Assembly: GCA_963727835.1 (NCBI GenBank) | Contig: CAVSIB010000042.1 | Span: 1 to 64,000 of the forward strand | Source: G026625185 sp963727835 | Lineage (GTDB): Bacteria > Desulfobacterota > WTBG01 > JAGOGO01 | DNA length: 64,000 nt | Reading direction: 5' to 3' | In this document: positions 1 to 10,747 of the stretch, one piece after another | How the letters are laid out: the number at the start of each line of letters is the position of its first letter | Position numbering within the stretch: position 1 is the first letter of the stretch | Notes under the pieces: generated by a model | Told to the model about the DNA's origin: nothing | Seen by the model: only the letters and a program-made list of their open reading frames with translations | The model's database searches: none | Program-made: the position numbers and the translations under genes

Positions 1-1406
1 TCCTACAGAAAATATCTCAGATTGCCGGCAAAAATAATTATCTCGATTCTCAGGAAGACAGGATATCGTATTCGTATGACGGCACACCGTTATTGCACTC
101 CCTTCCCGAGGCGATCGTCATCCCTCAAACAAAAGAGCAGATCGCCGATATTCTCAAGCTTGCCAACCAGGAACATTTTGCTGTTGTTCCCGAGAGGATC
201 GGGATCCGGATTGAGCGGCGGGTCGATTCCAGTGGAGAATTCAATTGTGTTGCTGATGTCCCATTGGAACAAAATCCTTGAGATCGACACAAACAACCTA
301 ACGATTACAGTCGAGCCGGGAGTTATCACTGCAGATATCCACAAAGCAGTAGAAGAACGTGACCTATTCTACCCGCCCGATCCGGGCAGCATGACCATTT
401 GCACCATCGGTGGCAACATCGCAGAGAACGCAGGAGGGTTGCGCGGCCTGAAGTACGGGTGTCACAAAGAACTATGTCCTGGGTTTAGAAACCGTCCTGC
501 CGAACGGCGAAGTAATTTTTTCCGGCGGCAAATCCGTTAAAGATGTGGCGGGCTACAATTTGAAGGATTTCTTCGTCGGCTCAGAAGGAACTCTCGGAGT
601 CTTCACAAAGATTCTTCTGCGGCTCATACCAAAACCGGCGTCGAGCAAAACGATGCTCGCATATTTCCGGAGCACGAACGATGCAGCCGAAACCGTCTCT
701 GCGATCATCGCTGCACACATTATTCCGGCTACAATCGAATTCCTCGACCACACCACCATCAAATGCGTGGAGGAATACGCGCACCTGGGACTTCCGACCT
801 CCTAGAACCCTTCTGCTCATTGAGGTGGACGGCCAGTCAGCCGTCGTCGAGGAAGACGCCGCGAAAGTCGCCGGGTTATGCAAAAGTGCACAAATGCGTC
901 GAACTAAAGTAGCGAGTCATGAAGCTGAAGCTATACGTCTGAAAACAGCCCGTCGGGCGGCATTTTCCGCGCTGGCACGCGTAAAACCCACAACGATCCT
1001 GGAAGACGTTACCGTTCCCGAAGTGAAATTGCTTCGATGCTCGAACGGATCGATGCCATCGCAAAAAGCATGATGTCAGTTTGGAATATTCGGACATGCC
1101 GGCGATGGCAACCTTCATCCCACATGCCTGACGGATGAACGAGACGAGAATGAGATTCATCGGGCGGAATCGGCGTTCGAGGCAATCTTCAACGAATCGA
1201 TAAATATGGGGGGGACAATCACTGGGGAACACGGCACAGGTTTATCGAAGAAAAAATTCCTTGCCGCTGTTGCAGGTATCCCCGCCGTCGAAATGATGCA
1301 ATCCATAAAATTTTCAATCGACCCTAACGGCGTACTGAATCCTGGAAAGATCTTTCGATCAAGCCCAAATGTGAGGGAAATCTCCCTCGTGACAGAAACC
1401 AGATAA
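1..1406 (+). pseudogene. glcD: FAD-linked glycolate oxidase subunit GlcD, partial and multiply frameshifted
   Basis: Reading across frames gives the FAD_binding_4 plus FAD-oxidase C-terminal architecture of GlcD, which oxidises 2-hydroxy acids such as glycolate or lactate with GlcF. Visible motifs are a GSGSGLSGG-like FAD loop near 215-245, the segment EPGVITADIHKAV near 312-350, PPDPGSM and GGNIAENAGG near 373-440, DVAGYNLKDFFVGSEGTLG near 542-600, and the C-terminal GGTITGEHGTGLSKK near 1211-1250, ending in LNPGKIF. The frame changes at least near 215, 460, 540, 805, 1020, 1125 and 1200. The 5' end lies outside the window. GlcF follows in the same direction. It is either a decayed gene or a low-quality consensus; the family call is firm, function is doubtful. 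Confidence 0.8.
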
Positions 1407-1477
1407 AGAAATTTGAAGAATTGGGTGCATGGACGTGATCACGGAAATTTCGAGCTTTCATTCTAGGAATAAGTAAT

Positions 1478-2758
1478 ATGAACGGATTCATCGGCCCCGA
1501 TATTCCGAGCTATGATTTTATCACGAACTGCATGCACTGCGGACTGTGCCTCCCGACCTGCCCAACTTTCTCGCTGACCGGCCTCGAAAAATCTTCGCCT
1601 CGAGGCCGCATCCGATTGATGAAAGCAGTTGCCGACGGCACGATGGAGATAACAGATGGCTTTGTCGAAGAAATGAATTTCTGTCTCGATTGCCAGGCAT
1701 GCGAAACGGCGTGCCCCGCAGGAGTCAAATACGGATTACTGGTTGAAGCTGTGCGGGGTCAGATCTACAAACAGGGAAGAGTCTCCTGGCTTCAAAAGGT
1801 TTTAAAAAAGTTTTTCTTTGAGATATCTATTGAATCCCAAAAAAAGTTAAACCTTCTCTCAAAATTTTTTCGATTCTATCAGCAATCCGGTTTGGAGACA
1901 TTGCTGACAAACACAGGCATCATGAAATTCTTGGTGCCAAAAATGGAAAAGCTTCAACACCTTTCTCCCCGCATCGATAAGGAGTTTTTCTGTGAATCAT
2001 TTCCCGAAATCATCAGACCCGCAGGCGAGATAAAACACCGTGTAGCATTTCTTTCGGGCTGTATCATGAACGTCGCCTTTACAGAAGTAAATACTGATAC
2101 TGTAGAAGTTCTCCTGCGAAATGGCTGCGAAATCATCGTCCCGCGGATGCAGGAATGCTGCGGATCATTGCAAGCGCACAACGGAGATTTCGATTCGGCA
2201 AAAACTTGCCCGCAATAATATTGATATTTTTTCGCGCTATGAATTTGAGGCAATCGTCATGAACTCTGCAGGATGCGGCGCATTTATGAAAGAATATGAG
2301 CACTATCTTGCAGAAGACGACCAGTATGCAGAAAAAGCGAGAGATCTTCTGCAAAAGTCAAGGATCTGACGGAGTTCTTAATTTCCATCGATTTTGAAAA
2401 ACCTTCCCGTCCATTGAGCGTACGCGTGGCCTACCACGATGCATGTCATCTGGCCCATGCTCAGCATATCACGGCAGAACCTCGTGCAATACTAAATCAA
2501 ATCCAGGAATTAACATTGTTGAGCTTCCCGAGGCTTCATGGTGCTGCGGAGCGCCGGGATCTATAATGTTGTACGGCATGATGATTCAATGAAATTGCTG
2601 GCACGGAAAATGAAAAATATTGAGACTACAGATGCAACTATTATTGTTGCCAACAATCCAGGATGTATGTCGCAGATAAATATGGACTCAAGATTCATAA
2701 AATCGGTGGAGAAGTGATCCATCTAGCAACCCTCTTGAACAGGGCTTACAAGCGATAA
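1478..2758 (+). pseudogene. glcF: Glycolate oxidase iron-sulfur subunit GlcF, frameshifted
   Basis: This is the Fe-S partner of GlcD: two [4Fe-4S] ferredoxin motifs, CMHCGLCLPTCP near 1532-1565 and CLDCQACETACPAG near 1683-1720, followed by two CCG domains (SGCIMN and QECCGS near 2055-2165, then YHDACHLAHAQ near 2433-2465 and a WCCGAPGS segment near 2542). Electrons pass from the flavin subunit through these clusters to a quinone or another acceptor. The start ATG at 1478 is clean, but the frame is lost near 2205, again near 2360, and at least twice after 2480. The tail GGEVIHLATLLNRAYKR stops at 2756-2758. Lesions match those in glcD, so poor consensus sequence is as likely as real decay. 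Confidence 0.8.
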
Positions 2759-2777
2759 AGTAAGAAGGAGATAACCA

Positions 2778-3858
2778 ATGGATGCTAAAAGTTCACGTAG
2801 AGATTTTATCAAAACAGCGGCTTTCTTTGGAGTTGGATCTGCAATACTGTCCCAGAAAACTTTTTCGACCGCCGACCAGGCAATCTCTGGACCGGAAAGG
2901 GATTAGTTATTTCGAGTGCAAACGGGCTCAAGGCGATTGAAAAGGCGCGTCAACTCATCGACGCAGGGAGCGATGCATTAGACGCCGTCATTGCCGCTGT
3001 CAATATTGTCGAAGACGACCCGAACGATATGTCGGTTGGGTTAGGAGGATTGCCCAACGCGGATGGCGAAGTGGAACTCGATGCTTCGGTGATGCACGGT
3101 CCGTCTCATCGCGCAGGAGCGGTGGCTGCGCTGAAAAATATCAAAAATCCTTCCAGCGTCGCAAAGGTGGTAATGGATCGGACAGACCACGTGCTCCTTG
3201 TCGGGGAAGGTGCACTGAAGTTTGCGAAGATGCACGGGTTTAAAGAAGAAAATCTTCTCACCGATCAGTCGAGAGAGGAGTGGGTACGCTGGAAAGAAAC
3301 TCTGAGCAATGAAGATGATTACTTCCGCCGCATACCCTCGAAGATAGGGATATCGGAGAAGGAATCAGGAAAGCACTTCAAACATACGGTACTATTAATT
3401 GCCTAGGACTGGACTTAGGAGGAAATCTCTCGGGAGTTACAACAACAAGCGGATTGTCCTATAAAATTCCTGGAAGGGTTGGTGACTCTCCGATTATCGG
3501 TGCCGGCCTGTATGTCGACAACGAAATTGGTGCAGCGGGTTCAACTGGACGAGGTGAGGCCAATCTTGTAAACTGCAGCAGCATGATGATCGTCGAATAC
3601 ATGAAACGGGGAGAGTCTCCGACGGATGCTTGCCTATTGGCATGTAAGAGGATAGTGCAGCACACCAAAGAGAAACGCCTGCTGGATTTAGATGGAAAGC
3701 CGAAATTCGATGTGAAATTCTACGCGATCAACAAAAAGAGGGAATATGGCGGGGCTTCAATCTGGAGCAACGGAAAATACGCTGTAAACGACGGAAACCA
3801 AAGCAAACTATTGGCATTGCCGTACCTTTATGAAAGGCCGGCAAAAAGTGAAAAATAA
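2778..3858 (+). pseudogene. N4-(beta-N-acetylglucosaminyl)-L-asparaginase (glycosylasparaginase) with Tat signal, frameshifted
   Basis: A strong Shine-Dalgarno (AGAAGGAGATA) precedes ATG 2778. The N-terminus carries a twin-arginine signal (SRRDFIKTAAFFG), so the product is predicted to be exported folded. The body matches the Ntn-hydrolase glycosylasparaginase family: AGSDALDAVIAAVNIVEDDP, VGLGGLPNADGEVELDASVM, then the autocleavage site GTIN with the nucleophile Thr codon at 3391-3393, and SGLSYKIPGRVGDSPIIGAG with YVDNEIGAAGSTGRGE in the beta subunit. The family hydrolyses N-glycan-linked asparagine. Frame breaks lie near 2905 and between 3330 and 3390. All catalytic regions are recognisable, so the family call is secure although the reading frame is not intact. 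Confidence 0.8.
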
Positions 3859-4124
3859 GTGTCCCCTTTGTCGAAAATGGTTTCATCGTCATTTGAGAGA
3901 TGTTCTAAAAGTTGCGTTTCGTAAGTGAATTTCTAAGCAGACCTAAAGAAGTGTTTCTTTATAAGAAATAAGTCGAAGCATATATTTTAGAGTGAAAATT
4001 CGTAATTTGCAGTTAATACAATCTGAAATATTCATTGCCGGCATGGTTTGCTGAATTCGAGTCTAGTATAAAAGTGAAATATTCTTGCCTTGCTAAGCGA
4101 AGTTTGCTATATTAATCACGAATT

Positions 4125-4210
4125 GCCAAAGTGGCGGAAGTGGTAGACGCGCTGGACTCAAAATCCAGTCTGGCTTACCCCAGGTGAGGGTTCGAGTCCC
4201 TCCTTTGGTA
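4125..4210 (+). tRNA. tRNA-Leu (anticodon CAA)
   Basis: A complete type II tRNA folds here: acceptor stem GCCAAAG with CTTTGGT, a D-arm with GCG/CGC, an anticodon stem CTGGA/TCCAG closing the loop CTCAAAA (anticodon CAA), a long variable arm, a T-arm GAGGG-TTCGAGT-CCCTC and discriminator A. CCA is not encoded. It sits alone between the asparaginase and a broken exported-protein gene. Confidence 0.93.
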
Positions 4211-4279
4211 CAAAGGCCATCGATCGATCGGCGGTGGCTTTCTGTTCTGGACAGAATTGCGTTGATAAAATCGGAGGTC

Positions 4280-4612
4280 ATGCATCAAATTTCTACGATG
4301 TGGGTTTATGAAATCTATCATTGTTTCCTTTGAGACTGACTTCCGAAATATTTTCTTCCTTTTCCCGCATTCCCCCTTTTTCTTCTTTCGATCTTGTCGG
4401 GAGCAGCTAAAGCGCAGACAATTACTCCAATTGCTCCCTCTTTTGACCAGCACCGCATAGTCCAACCCGATACCTCACTCCAACTCTCTCATCAAATAAT
4501 ACTACCAATTCCGAGACAGTCTATCTGGATTCAATAAAGCTGCAACGTGCTCAGACTACGCAATTGATTACGCAACCGGCAAGATTCATCTATCTCTTCA
4601 ACAAAGGATGGA
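4280..4612 (+). pseudogene. N-terminal fragment of an exported (surface-type) protein, cut off at a composition break
   Basis: A GGAGG box at 4273-4277 precedes ATG 4280. Joining frames gives a hydrophobic signal-like stretch (FLLSILSGAAKAQ near 4372-4415) followed by a readable segment including LQLSHQIILPNSETVYLDS and then DYAIDYATGKIHLSLQQ near 4557-4605. The last motif resembles the D-Y-x-I-D-Y-x-x-G-x-I segment of large secreted or surface proteins (SprA-like), but that is from memory only. At least three frame changes are needed. Coding character disappears where the very AT-rich block starts near 4610, so the gene is probably cut by a join. Confidence 0.35.
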
Positions 4613-5232
4613 TTTTAAATCACATAAATATATTATCATTATATTTTACAATTTTTTACCCTTTTCATTTCAAACTATTTATCGACATAAAGATGTATTT
4701 AATCCGGCATGATTCAATAACAAACCGAACCGATCTTCAGGTTACTTTACTTTTTAAAAGAAGCATCACCAAATAAAGCAAAAACATAACACTTTTTTGC
4801 CTCATATGTAGTTACCGACTAACTATATCGAAGTTTCGATATGGTAACCCCTTAAAAACATACTTCTTTTTTTTATATTAAATTAGATACTTTTCACCTT
4901 TATGATTTTTTTTAGCATTAAAAACAACTCCTTACAACAAGTTTAAGCATCTGAAAGAAAATGAAATGCTTTATATACCTACCTATATGAGTTCATTATA
5001 CAAGGAATGTATTTATATGTCAATTTAGATTTACTATAGAAAAAATAGTTATAAACATTCTTTCCATTGTGCTTACTTAAATCTAATCGGTATAATATTG
5101 TTATGATATAGAGAGGAGGATAAAACGGACAATAATTTTCAAGTGGAATACGTTAAGATTGATAGAGAAAATGAACTAAAGATATTAGTGATTTCAATTT
5201 AATAATTAATTCACATCCTTCTTATAGGACAC
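4613..5232. other. AT-rich non-coding block after the A/B junction
   Basis: No convincing gene is visible. Short frames here lack ribosome-binding sites and recognisable protein character. One compact hairpin is present at 4811-4848: outer arms GTTACC/GGTAAC enclose a near-perfect ATATCGAA/TTCGATAT stem. A strong GGAGG box at 5115-5119 is followed only by a 25-residue frame with a non-standard ACG start. Confidence 0.5.
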
Positions 5233-5283
5233 AATAAAAAAAGACCTGTTAAATCTAAGTGAAGATTTTAATAGGCCTTTTCC
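5233..5283 (-). terminator. Probable bidirectional terminator after the NhaC-like gene
   Basis: An imperfect inverted repeat pairs AAAAGACCTGTTAAATCT with AGATTTTAATAGGCCTTTT. A-runs on one side and T-runs on the other suit termination in both directions. It ends 6 bases after the antiporter stop codon. Confidence 0.6.
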
Positions 5284-5289
5284 ATTTAT

Positions 5290-6715
5290 TTATACAATAA
5301 AAGCTGCTATTACAAACAAATTTGCTGCTATGATAATTGAAGCTATGCTGTAAGGCAAGATTGTCTTAACGTGCTTCATAAGGGGAACTTCTGCTATTGT
5401 TGATGATAATATTGCAGTTTCACCGAGAGGTGATGCATTATCTCCTAAGGAACCGCCTGCAAGTACTGCTCCAACTACTAAAGGCAGGCTGGACTTTGAA
5501 GTTACAGCTAGTGGGATGGCTATTGGCATTAAAAGTGCCCAAGTTCCCCAGGCTGATCCCATAAAATATGAAGCCGCACATCCAATCAGGAATATTACTA
5601 CTGGTATCAGAACTGGCGGAATCTGAGGACCTATATTATTCGCAATAAATTTTACAAATCCTAAATCTTCTATAATACTGGATAATCCCCAACTCAGTAC
5701 TAATACAATTATAGGCGGCATCATTTCGTTTCCACCAGATAAAAAATGACTTTCTATTTCTTTCATAGGTATTTTTCAAATAAATAAAATACAGTGGTAA
5801 GGACAACTGTAATTACTGCAGATAGAAGTATAGATTTTTCAAATTCTGCATTCATCATAGCGCCTAAAAGCCCATGTCCTTTTCCCTTACCGGTATACCA
5901 AAAGAAAAAGAAGGTTGATATTATTAGCACAGTTAAAGGTAAAATTAAATTAAATGGACGAGGCTGCACTTTTTCTTCAAATTCGCATTGTTCATGAGCT
6001 TCATGACCATGTTCCTGCCCTTCTTCATCATCTTTTATATTGGAAATTTTATTAACTACACTATCAAATTTCAGGTTAAATAGAGTAATTCCTATACTTA
6101 CAAGTATCATTATAATAGCATAGAAATTGAAAGGAATGCTTTTAAAGTAAAGATTATACGCAGACATTTTTAAACCAGCCTTACCAAGTGAAGAATTAAT
6201 GACTTCTATTATATACCCAACATATGTGGTTCCAAAAGGTATTAAAATAATCAAAAGGCATGATGTCACATTAAGGATCACTGCCATCTTTTCTTTACTG
6301 CCTTTGACTTTGTCTGTCAATGCCTTTCCAACAGTGCCTGCTGCTATATCATGAAAACAGCAGTCAATAAAGGTAAATAGTGTAATGAACCAAAAGGCAC
6401 CTAAAGCACCCTTTTCAGTTTTAACGTATTTATTAGCAAACTCTGCAAATCCTTTAATTCCTCCTGATAGGGCCATAATTTCTCCAAAGGCACCAAATAC
6501 AAATAAAAACATAATTATATATACGCTTTCTTCATTAGCAGCAGATTTTACTATGTGATCAACTGCATATATACATCCATTAATTATGTTACCTCCAGCC
6601 AAAAGTATTCCTCCAGCCAGAATACCCACTATCAATGCTGAAATTATTCTTTTGTACTCATGGCTAGAATAATAACTATTAATGGTATAAATAGCGAAAT
6701 TAGCCCTTAACTCAT
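5290..6715 (-). CDS. NhaC-family Na+/H+ antiporter-like membrane transporter, frameshifted
   Basis: This is a polytopic membrane protein of the Na_H_antiporter (NhaC) superfamily. The N-terminal helix reads LISLFIPLIVIILAMSTKE; later segments include the FIDCCFHDIAAGTVGKALTD loop and, near the C-terminus, the family signature GDNASPLGETAILSSTIAEV (near 5370-5430), which corresponds to the GDxxSPxxDTTILSS motif of NhaC proteins. It probably exchanges an ion or organic cation across the cytoplasmic membrane; the substrate cannot be read. The likely start is ATG 6715, but a TAA follows two codons later and further frame breaks occur near 6650 and 5765. A cytoplasmic loop rich in His and Glu (near 5975-6040) is a distinctive feature. 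Codon use is strongly AT-biased, Clostridium-like. Confidence 0.75.
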
Positions 6716-6899
6716 AATATCAACTCTCTTTACAAAATTCTTATATATATTATTTGAATTTTATTGTTTTTTATGTAATCAAAATAAGTTTCTCCTAAGG
6801 ACATAGCATATAAAAAATCATTTTACAATTAAATAAACGAGTTTTACAATATTATAAAAATTATAAGTTATAACAAAGTGATTGGAGGTTAGCTATAAT

Positions 6900-7314
6900 A
6901 TGCAAGTGAAATTTTATAAAAATATGAAGATAGCTTGCTAAAATTTGCTGTTATCGCTGCTAAACACAATGGTAAATGGGTGTTTTGTAGCATAAGAAAA
7001 CGTAATACATATGAAGTTCCAGGTGGTCACAGAGAAAAAAATGAAATAATTCTTGATACTGCTAAAAGAGAATTATTTGAAGAAACAGGCGCATGTGAGT
7101 ATGAGATAATACCAATTTGTGTATATTCAGTTATTGGAAAAACCAGAGTTAATGCTAGTGGCGCGGAAAGTTATGGGATGTTATATTATGCAGACATCAG
7201 AACCTTTGAAAAATTACCAAAATCAGAAATAGAAAAGTATGTTTGTTTGAAAACCTGCCTACAGAATGGACATACCCACTTATTCAACCCAAATTAATTG
7301 AGAAAAATTTGTGA
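6900..7314 (+). CDS. NUDIX hydrolase, frameshifted at both ends
   Basis: The protein carries a complete Nudix box, GGHREKNEIILDTAKRELFE followed by ETGA, fitting Gx5Ex7REUxEExGU, so it should hydrolyse a nucleoside-diphosphate-linked substrate with Mg2+. ATG 6900 has a GGAGG box at 6884-6888 and gives MQVKFYKNM; one base appears missing near 6928, after which the frame runs LLKFAVIAAKHNGKWVF. A second frame change near 7245 restores ENLPTEWTYPLIQPKLIEKN, ending at TGA 7312-7314. The stop codon lies on the edge of the long hairpin element at 7313. The exact substrate is unknown. Small NUDIX proteins of about 135 residues are common in Clostridium. Confidence 0.75.
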
Positions 7315-7501
7315 AGTAACAATGCTTCGTCGCATTAAAAAAATCCTATAAATCTAAGGTTAAAAAATCATAAAATACTAAGATATTTCAATAACTCGCT
7401 GAAAAAATGCTCAGACAGATTGAAATATCTAAGTATTTTACGATTTTTTAACCAAGATTTATTAGGATTTTTTTAAATCGTTCCTTCAGCATTGTTACTT
7501 C
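7313..7501. repeat. Long imperfect inverted repeat (giant hairpin, arms about 80 nt)
   Basis: The left arm 7313-7392 and right arm 7419-7501 are nearly reverse complements, for example GAAGTAACAATGC with GCATTGTTACTTC, and GATATTTCAAT with ATTGAAATATC, leaving a loop of about 26 nt that contains AACTCGCTGAAAAAATGC. It would fold into one long rod. It is far too long for a terminator and overlaps the NUDIX stop codon, so it resembles a MITE-like or structured-RNA insertion. Confidence 0.75.
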
Positions 7502-7678
7502 GCTCCCACGGTAGTGCAAGGAAAAAATTCCTCCGTACCTACGGAATTTTAGGTGTGAATCTTTATAGTTCATTAATTTAAAGATTTATTACTATTTTTA
7601 TTGATAAACCTTGTTTACAGTGCATTTTTCGTAGAGAAACGGATTATAGAAAGTACATAACATTTTGTTCATAAATCA

Positions 7679-7890
7679 CATGGGCTTACGCCCAAACTCC
7701 AATATTAAATAGTACTAATATTTAGAAACTAAGCTTTATTGTAGAGAGAACTTATTTGTAGTTCTCAAATCACATGGGCTCCGCCCAAACTCCAATATTA
7801 AATAGTACTAATATTTAGAGACCAAGCTTTATTGTAGAGAGAACTTATTTATAGTTCTCTAAAATGACATGGGCTCTGCCCAAACTAATA
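7679..7890. repeat. Tandem 94-95 bp repeat with three hairpins per unit (two full copies and a partial third)
   Basis: CATGGGCT recurs at 7679, 7773 and 7868. Each unit carries the same ordered palindromes: GGGC...GCCC, AATATTA...TAATATT and AGAGAACT...AGTTCTCT. The third copy stops just after the first hairpin. No protein coding is visible in 7502-8068. An imperfect pair of GGACAT-type repeats lies at 7990-8060. Confidence 0.75.
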
Positions 7891-8068
7891 TGTGTATATT
7901 ACTTCATGTCTATGCTTTTTTCCTCTTCTTTTTACTCATTTATAGATATCTCTATATTTCTATATTTTATACATATCTATAGAATAATAAGGACATCATG
8001 GACATGAATGGCTTCAAATCCTTATATCTTGGGGTTTTAGGTGATGTCCTTGCTCATGTCCTTGAGGC

Positions 8069-8264
8069 AATTCACAATTCACAATGCACAGTTCACAGTG
8101 AAGGATGATTTTTCTCCGCTATCGCTTCGAAAAATCTAAAACTTAATGCTTGCGCATGGCATAAAATATAGTGTTCAGCGCAGCTGACACTATTAAGTTC
8201 TAAGATTTACCTGAGAGAAACGAAAGGTAAATCCACCTTCACTCTACTCTCTACTCCCTACTCT
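8069..8264. repeat. Heptamer-armed structured element, copy 1
   Basis: The left side is a run of 7-bp units (ATTCACA, ATTCACA, ATGCACA, GTTCACA) and the right side another 7-bp array (CTACTCT type). Between them are three hairpins: GATTTTTC/GAAAAATC, ATAGTGTTCAGC/GCTGACACTAT and GATTTACCT/AGGTAAATC. The core is nearly identical to copy 2. The VapE stop codon lies inside the right array. Confidence 0.75.
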
Positions 8265-10670
8265 TCTTTACAAATGCCCTTTGATATCCATAAACTCTTC
8301 CAAAGCTAAGTTTTCCAGTTCCATTTAAGTATTGTTGCCAGCCTTCTGTTTTTCTTAAAATATCATTAATTTCTCTTGCTTGAATAGGCTGCAGCTGCTT
8401 TACATCACCTTCAAAAGTTCTACCCATATTTCCATTGCACAACTTTGTCTCCTTTTAATAGTTCCTTTTTTTCATCTTCACCTTAAAATCACTTCCATGA
8501 AAAAAAATACCTTCTAGCTAGCAATATCCAAATTATTCCCTACATTTTTCAGGAAGCAGGATTTATTAAAAATTCTATAGATTAACCCTTCCTTTGAGCC
8601 TATTTCTGTATGTCTTTCTTGAACTAAAAAAGCTTCTTTTTCTGCATTAGCTTCAAGGAATAGCTTTTCCCCGCCTTTCCAAAGCACCGAGCTTCTGCCC
8701 ATATTTGATCTACAATTTCTTTATTCATTTCCTGCCACAAATTTTTTCTGCTCTTATTTACTCCTACAACCACAGGCCAGTAACGCCTATTTCCGGTTTT
8801 ATCTCTCAAAAACCATTGTCATTGGTAGTTCCAAAAATACACACTGTCTTGGAAACTTTGTTACCCGTTTTCCATAAGCTTCTCTGTAAATATCTTCTCT
8901 TTTGGATATAAAGTGCTTTACAGCCTCCGTTTCCGCCCTTTTAGTTGCCGAAAGCTCTGCCATCTCAATAATCCAGGCATCTTGAAGCTGTTCATAAGCA
9001 TCCTTCCCTTGAACAGTGATTAAAGAATCAGAATACCAGTTTTGACCCAAAAGATTTATAATGTGACTTTTTCCAATTTCCTGCCTGCCAACTAAAACCA
9101 GCATATAATCAAACTTTATTCCAGGCTCAAATACACGGGCAACTGCTGCTGTTACAGCTTTTCTCGTTACTGTCCTTGTATAGGTATTATCCTCTGCGCC
9201 AAGGTAATCAATGAACAAGGTTTCAACTCTATTTTTTCCGTCCCACACAGTTCCCTCAAGGTAATCTCTAATTGGATGATATTTATTTTTCTCCTCTACA
9301 ACTTTAAGTGCATCATCTACTTTTGCCATTGAATTTATACCGTATACTTTTTCTATGTATACCTTAAAGCGGCATCATCACTGTCCTTCAAGGAATCACC
9401 CTGTGATACATTTTCCAGCTTGTGCCAGGGAAGGTTACCTATTATAAGTTGTCCTATGTGAGAACTCATTTAAAGCTATTTTTTTCTTTAAATATTGGTC
9501 GTTTTCAAGGATTAAAACTATATTGCCTATTGTACTTTTAAAAACCCCTCTTTTATCACTCAAGAAGCTTAAGCCACTCCGCACTTGAAGTATCAAAATC
9601 CTCAAGCATGAAATCCTCTTTTGCTGCTTTTAATTTTTCTTCTCCAATAGTGCATTTTACTTCTTCATCTTTCCTTATAAAATCCATCATAGCCTCATAA
9701 GATGGCATTTTTACAACCGGTGTTCCTTCCTTAACCTCAGAATCCAGCTCTCCAAATTTATGAAGTCTTACTAAATCAAAAGCATTGCAAAGCTTACCAG
9801 AAACTGGATCTGTTCCATGATGTGAATAGGCAAAATCACCATTTTCATAAATTATAAGTCCTCCTGAGGTTGAACCTTTGGCATAAGTATACCTGTTTTT
9901 ATCTGTACTTACATAGTATCGCTTAAAAATTTATCAATTGCAACTGGTACAGAATAAGTTCTGCAAAATGCGCCTACAATTCCAGCCTTTTCTCCCGGTT
10001 TGCCCTGCTTATCTGCTGATCTTTTTATAATTTTCCTGCATCTTGAAGCTTCTGGCCAAGAACCTAAGTCATGCCAATCTTCATATCTATTTAAAACCTC
10101 ATCTGGATTTAACCACTTTCCCTCCTGATGCTTAAAAATAAATTCTCCATTTTGTGAGGTAGAAGGCCAGTACATAAGTCTTGAGGGTTCATAGGTTGTA
10201 TCATCAAAGTAATCTATTCCTATATCCTCCGCAACTTTTCTTGATACTGCTTCATTTCCTCCGGTGTAACGTTTCTGCTTAGTGGAATAACCAATCTAAA
10301 TCTTGGCTTGTCCTTGCCATGCTTATGTGTTGTGTACATGCAGCATTCAAAATCAAAAAGCATCTCTATCATATCCCACAAGCCATCCTGTCCATAATCA
10401 GCATCTAGAGTGATAACGCTTCTATTTAAAACTGCTTCTCCTTTTCTTCTACCCTCTTTTAAATACCCTCCCACAAAACCTCCAACATCTTTTATGTCAT
10501 CCTGCTCATCCTTAGGCAGCTTTTTATACTCCTCATAATTTTCCGGCGTTCTTATGGTTTTGCTTACTCTTATGTAAAAACTGAGACCACTTAATCTCTT
10601 CATTTTTCCATTTTAATTGTTTTCGATTTCTGCCAACAGCAATTGTAATAATTCCATCGCTAATAATAAC
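8251..10670 (-). pseudogene. Phage VapE-family primase/helicase (virulence-associated E), multiply frameshifted
   Basis: Reading leftward across frames gives a single protein of about 800 residues typical of clostridial prophages. The N-terminal part (GIITIAVGRNRKQLKWKN, then KDVGGFVGGYLKEGRRKGEA and SVITLDADYG near 10420-10400) is the primase-like domain; PRFRLVIPLSRNVTPEEM and MYWPSTSQNGEFIF follow. The C-terminal VapE/DUF5906-type ATPase has YLEGTVWDGKNRVE, a P-loop-like GRQEIGKSH near 9080, and RTVTRKAVTAAVARVF. It would act in phage DNA replication. At least six frame breaks occur, near 10605, 10200, 9900, 9345, 8815 and 8450. The start is uncertain. The last codons (KSRE and TAG) are made of a heptamer array belonging to the neighbouring repeat element. 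Confidence 0.7.
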
Positions 10671-10747
10671 ACCCCGAACTTTATGTCCACATATAAATAA
10701 ATATACAACCTAAAATTTCAAAACTAGTTGAAAGTTTTTTTACAATA

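Noticed and set aside
4564..4776. Open frame of 70 codons with Phe/Ile-rich product
   Set aside because: No ribosome-binding site; it straddles the composition break, and its composition follows from AT-richness.
5125..5202. Short frame with a good GGAGG box (26 codons including the stop)
   Set aside because: It would need an ACG start and has no recognisable product; kept only as a comment on the intergenic region.
7679..7890. Possible CRISPR array
   Set aside because: Whole 94-95 bp units are repeated in tandem with no unique spacers and no cas genes nearby.
8069..8264. Heptamer arrays as simple satellite DNA or a VNTR
   Set aside because: The conserved three-hairpin core and recurrence at four separate gaps show a defined element, not a free satellite.
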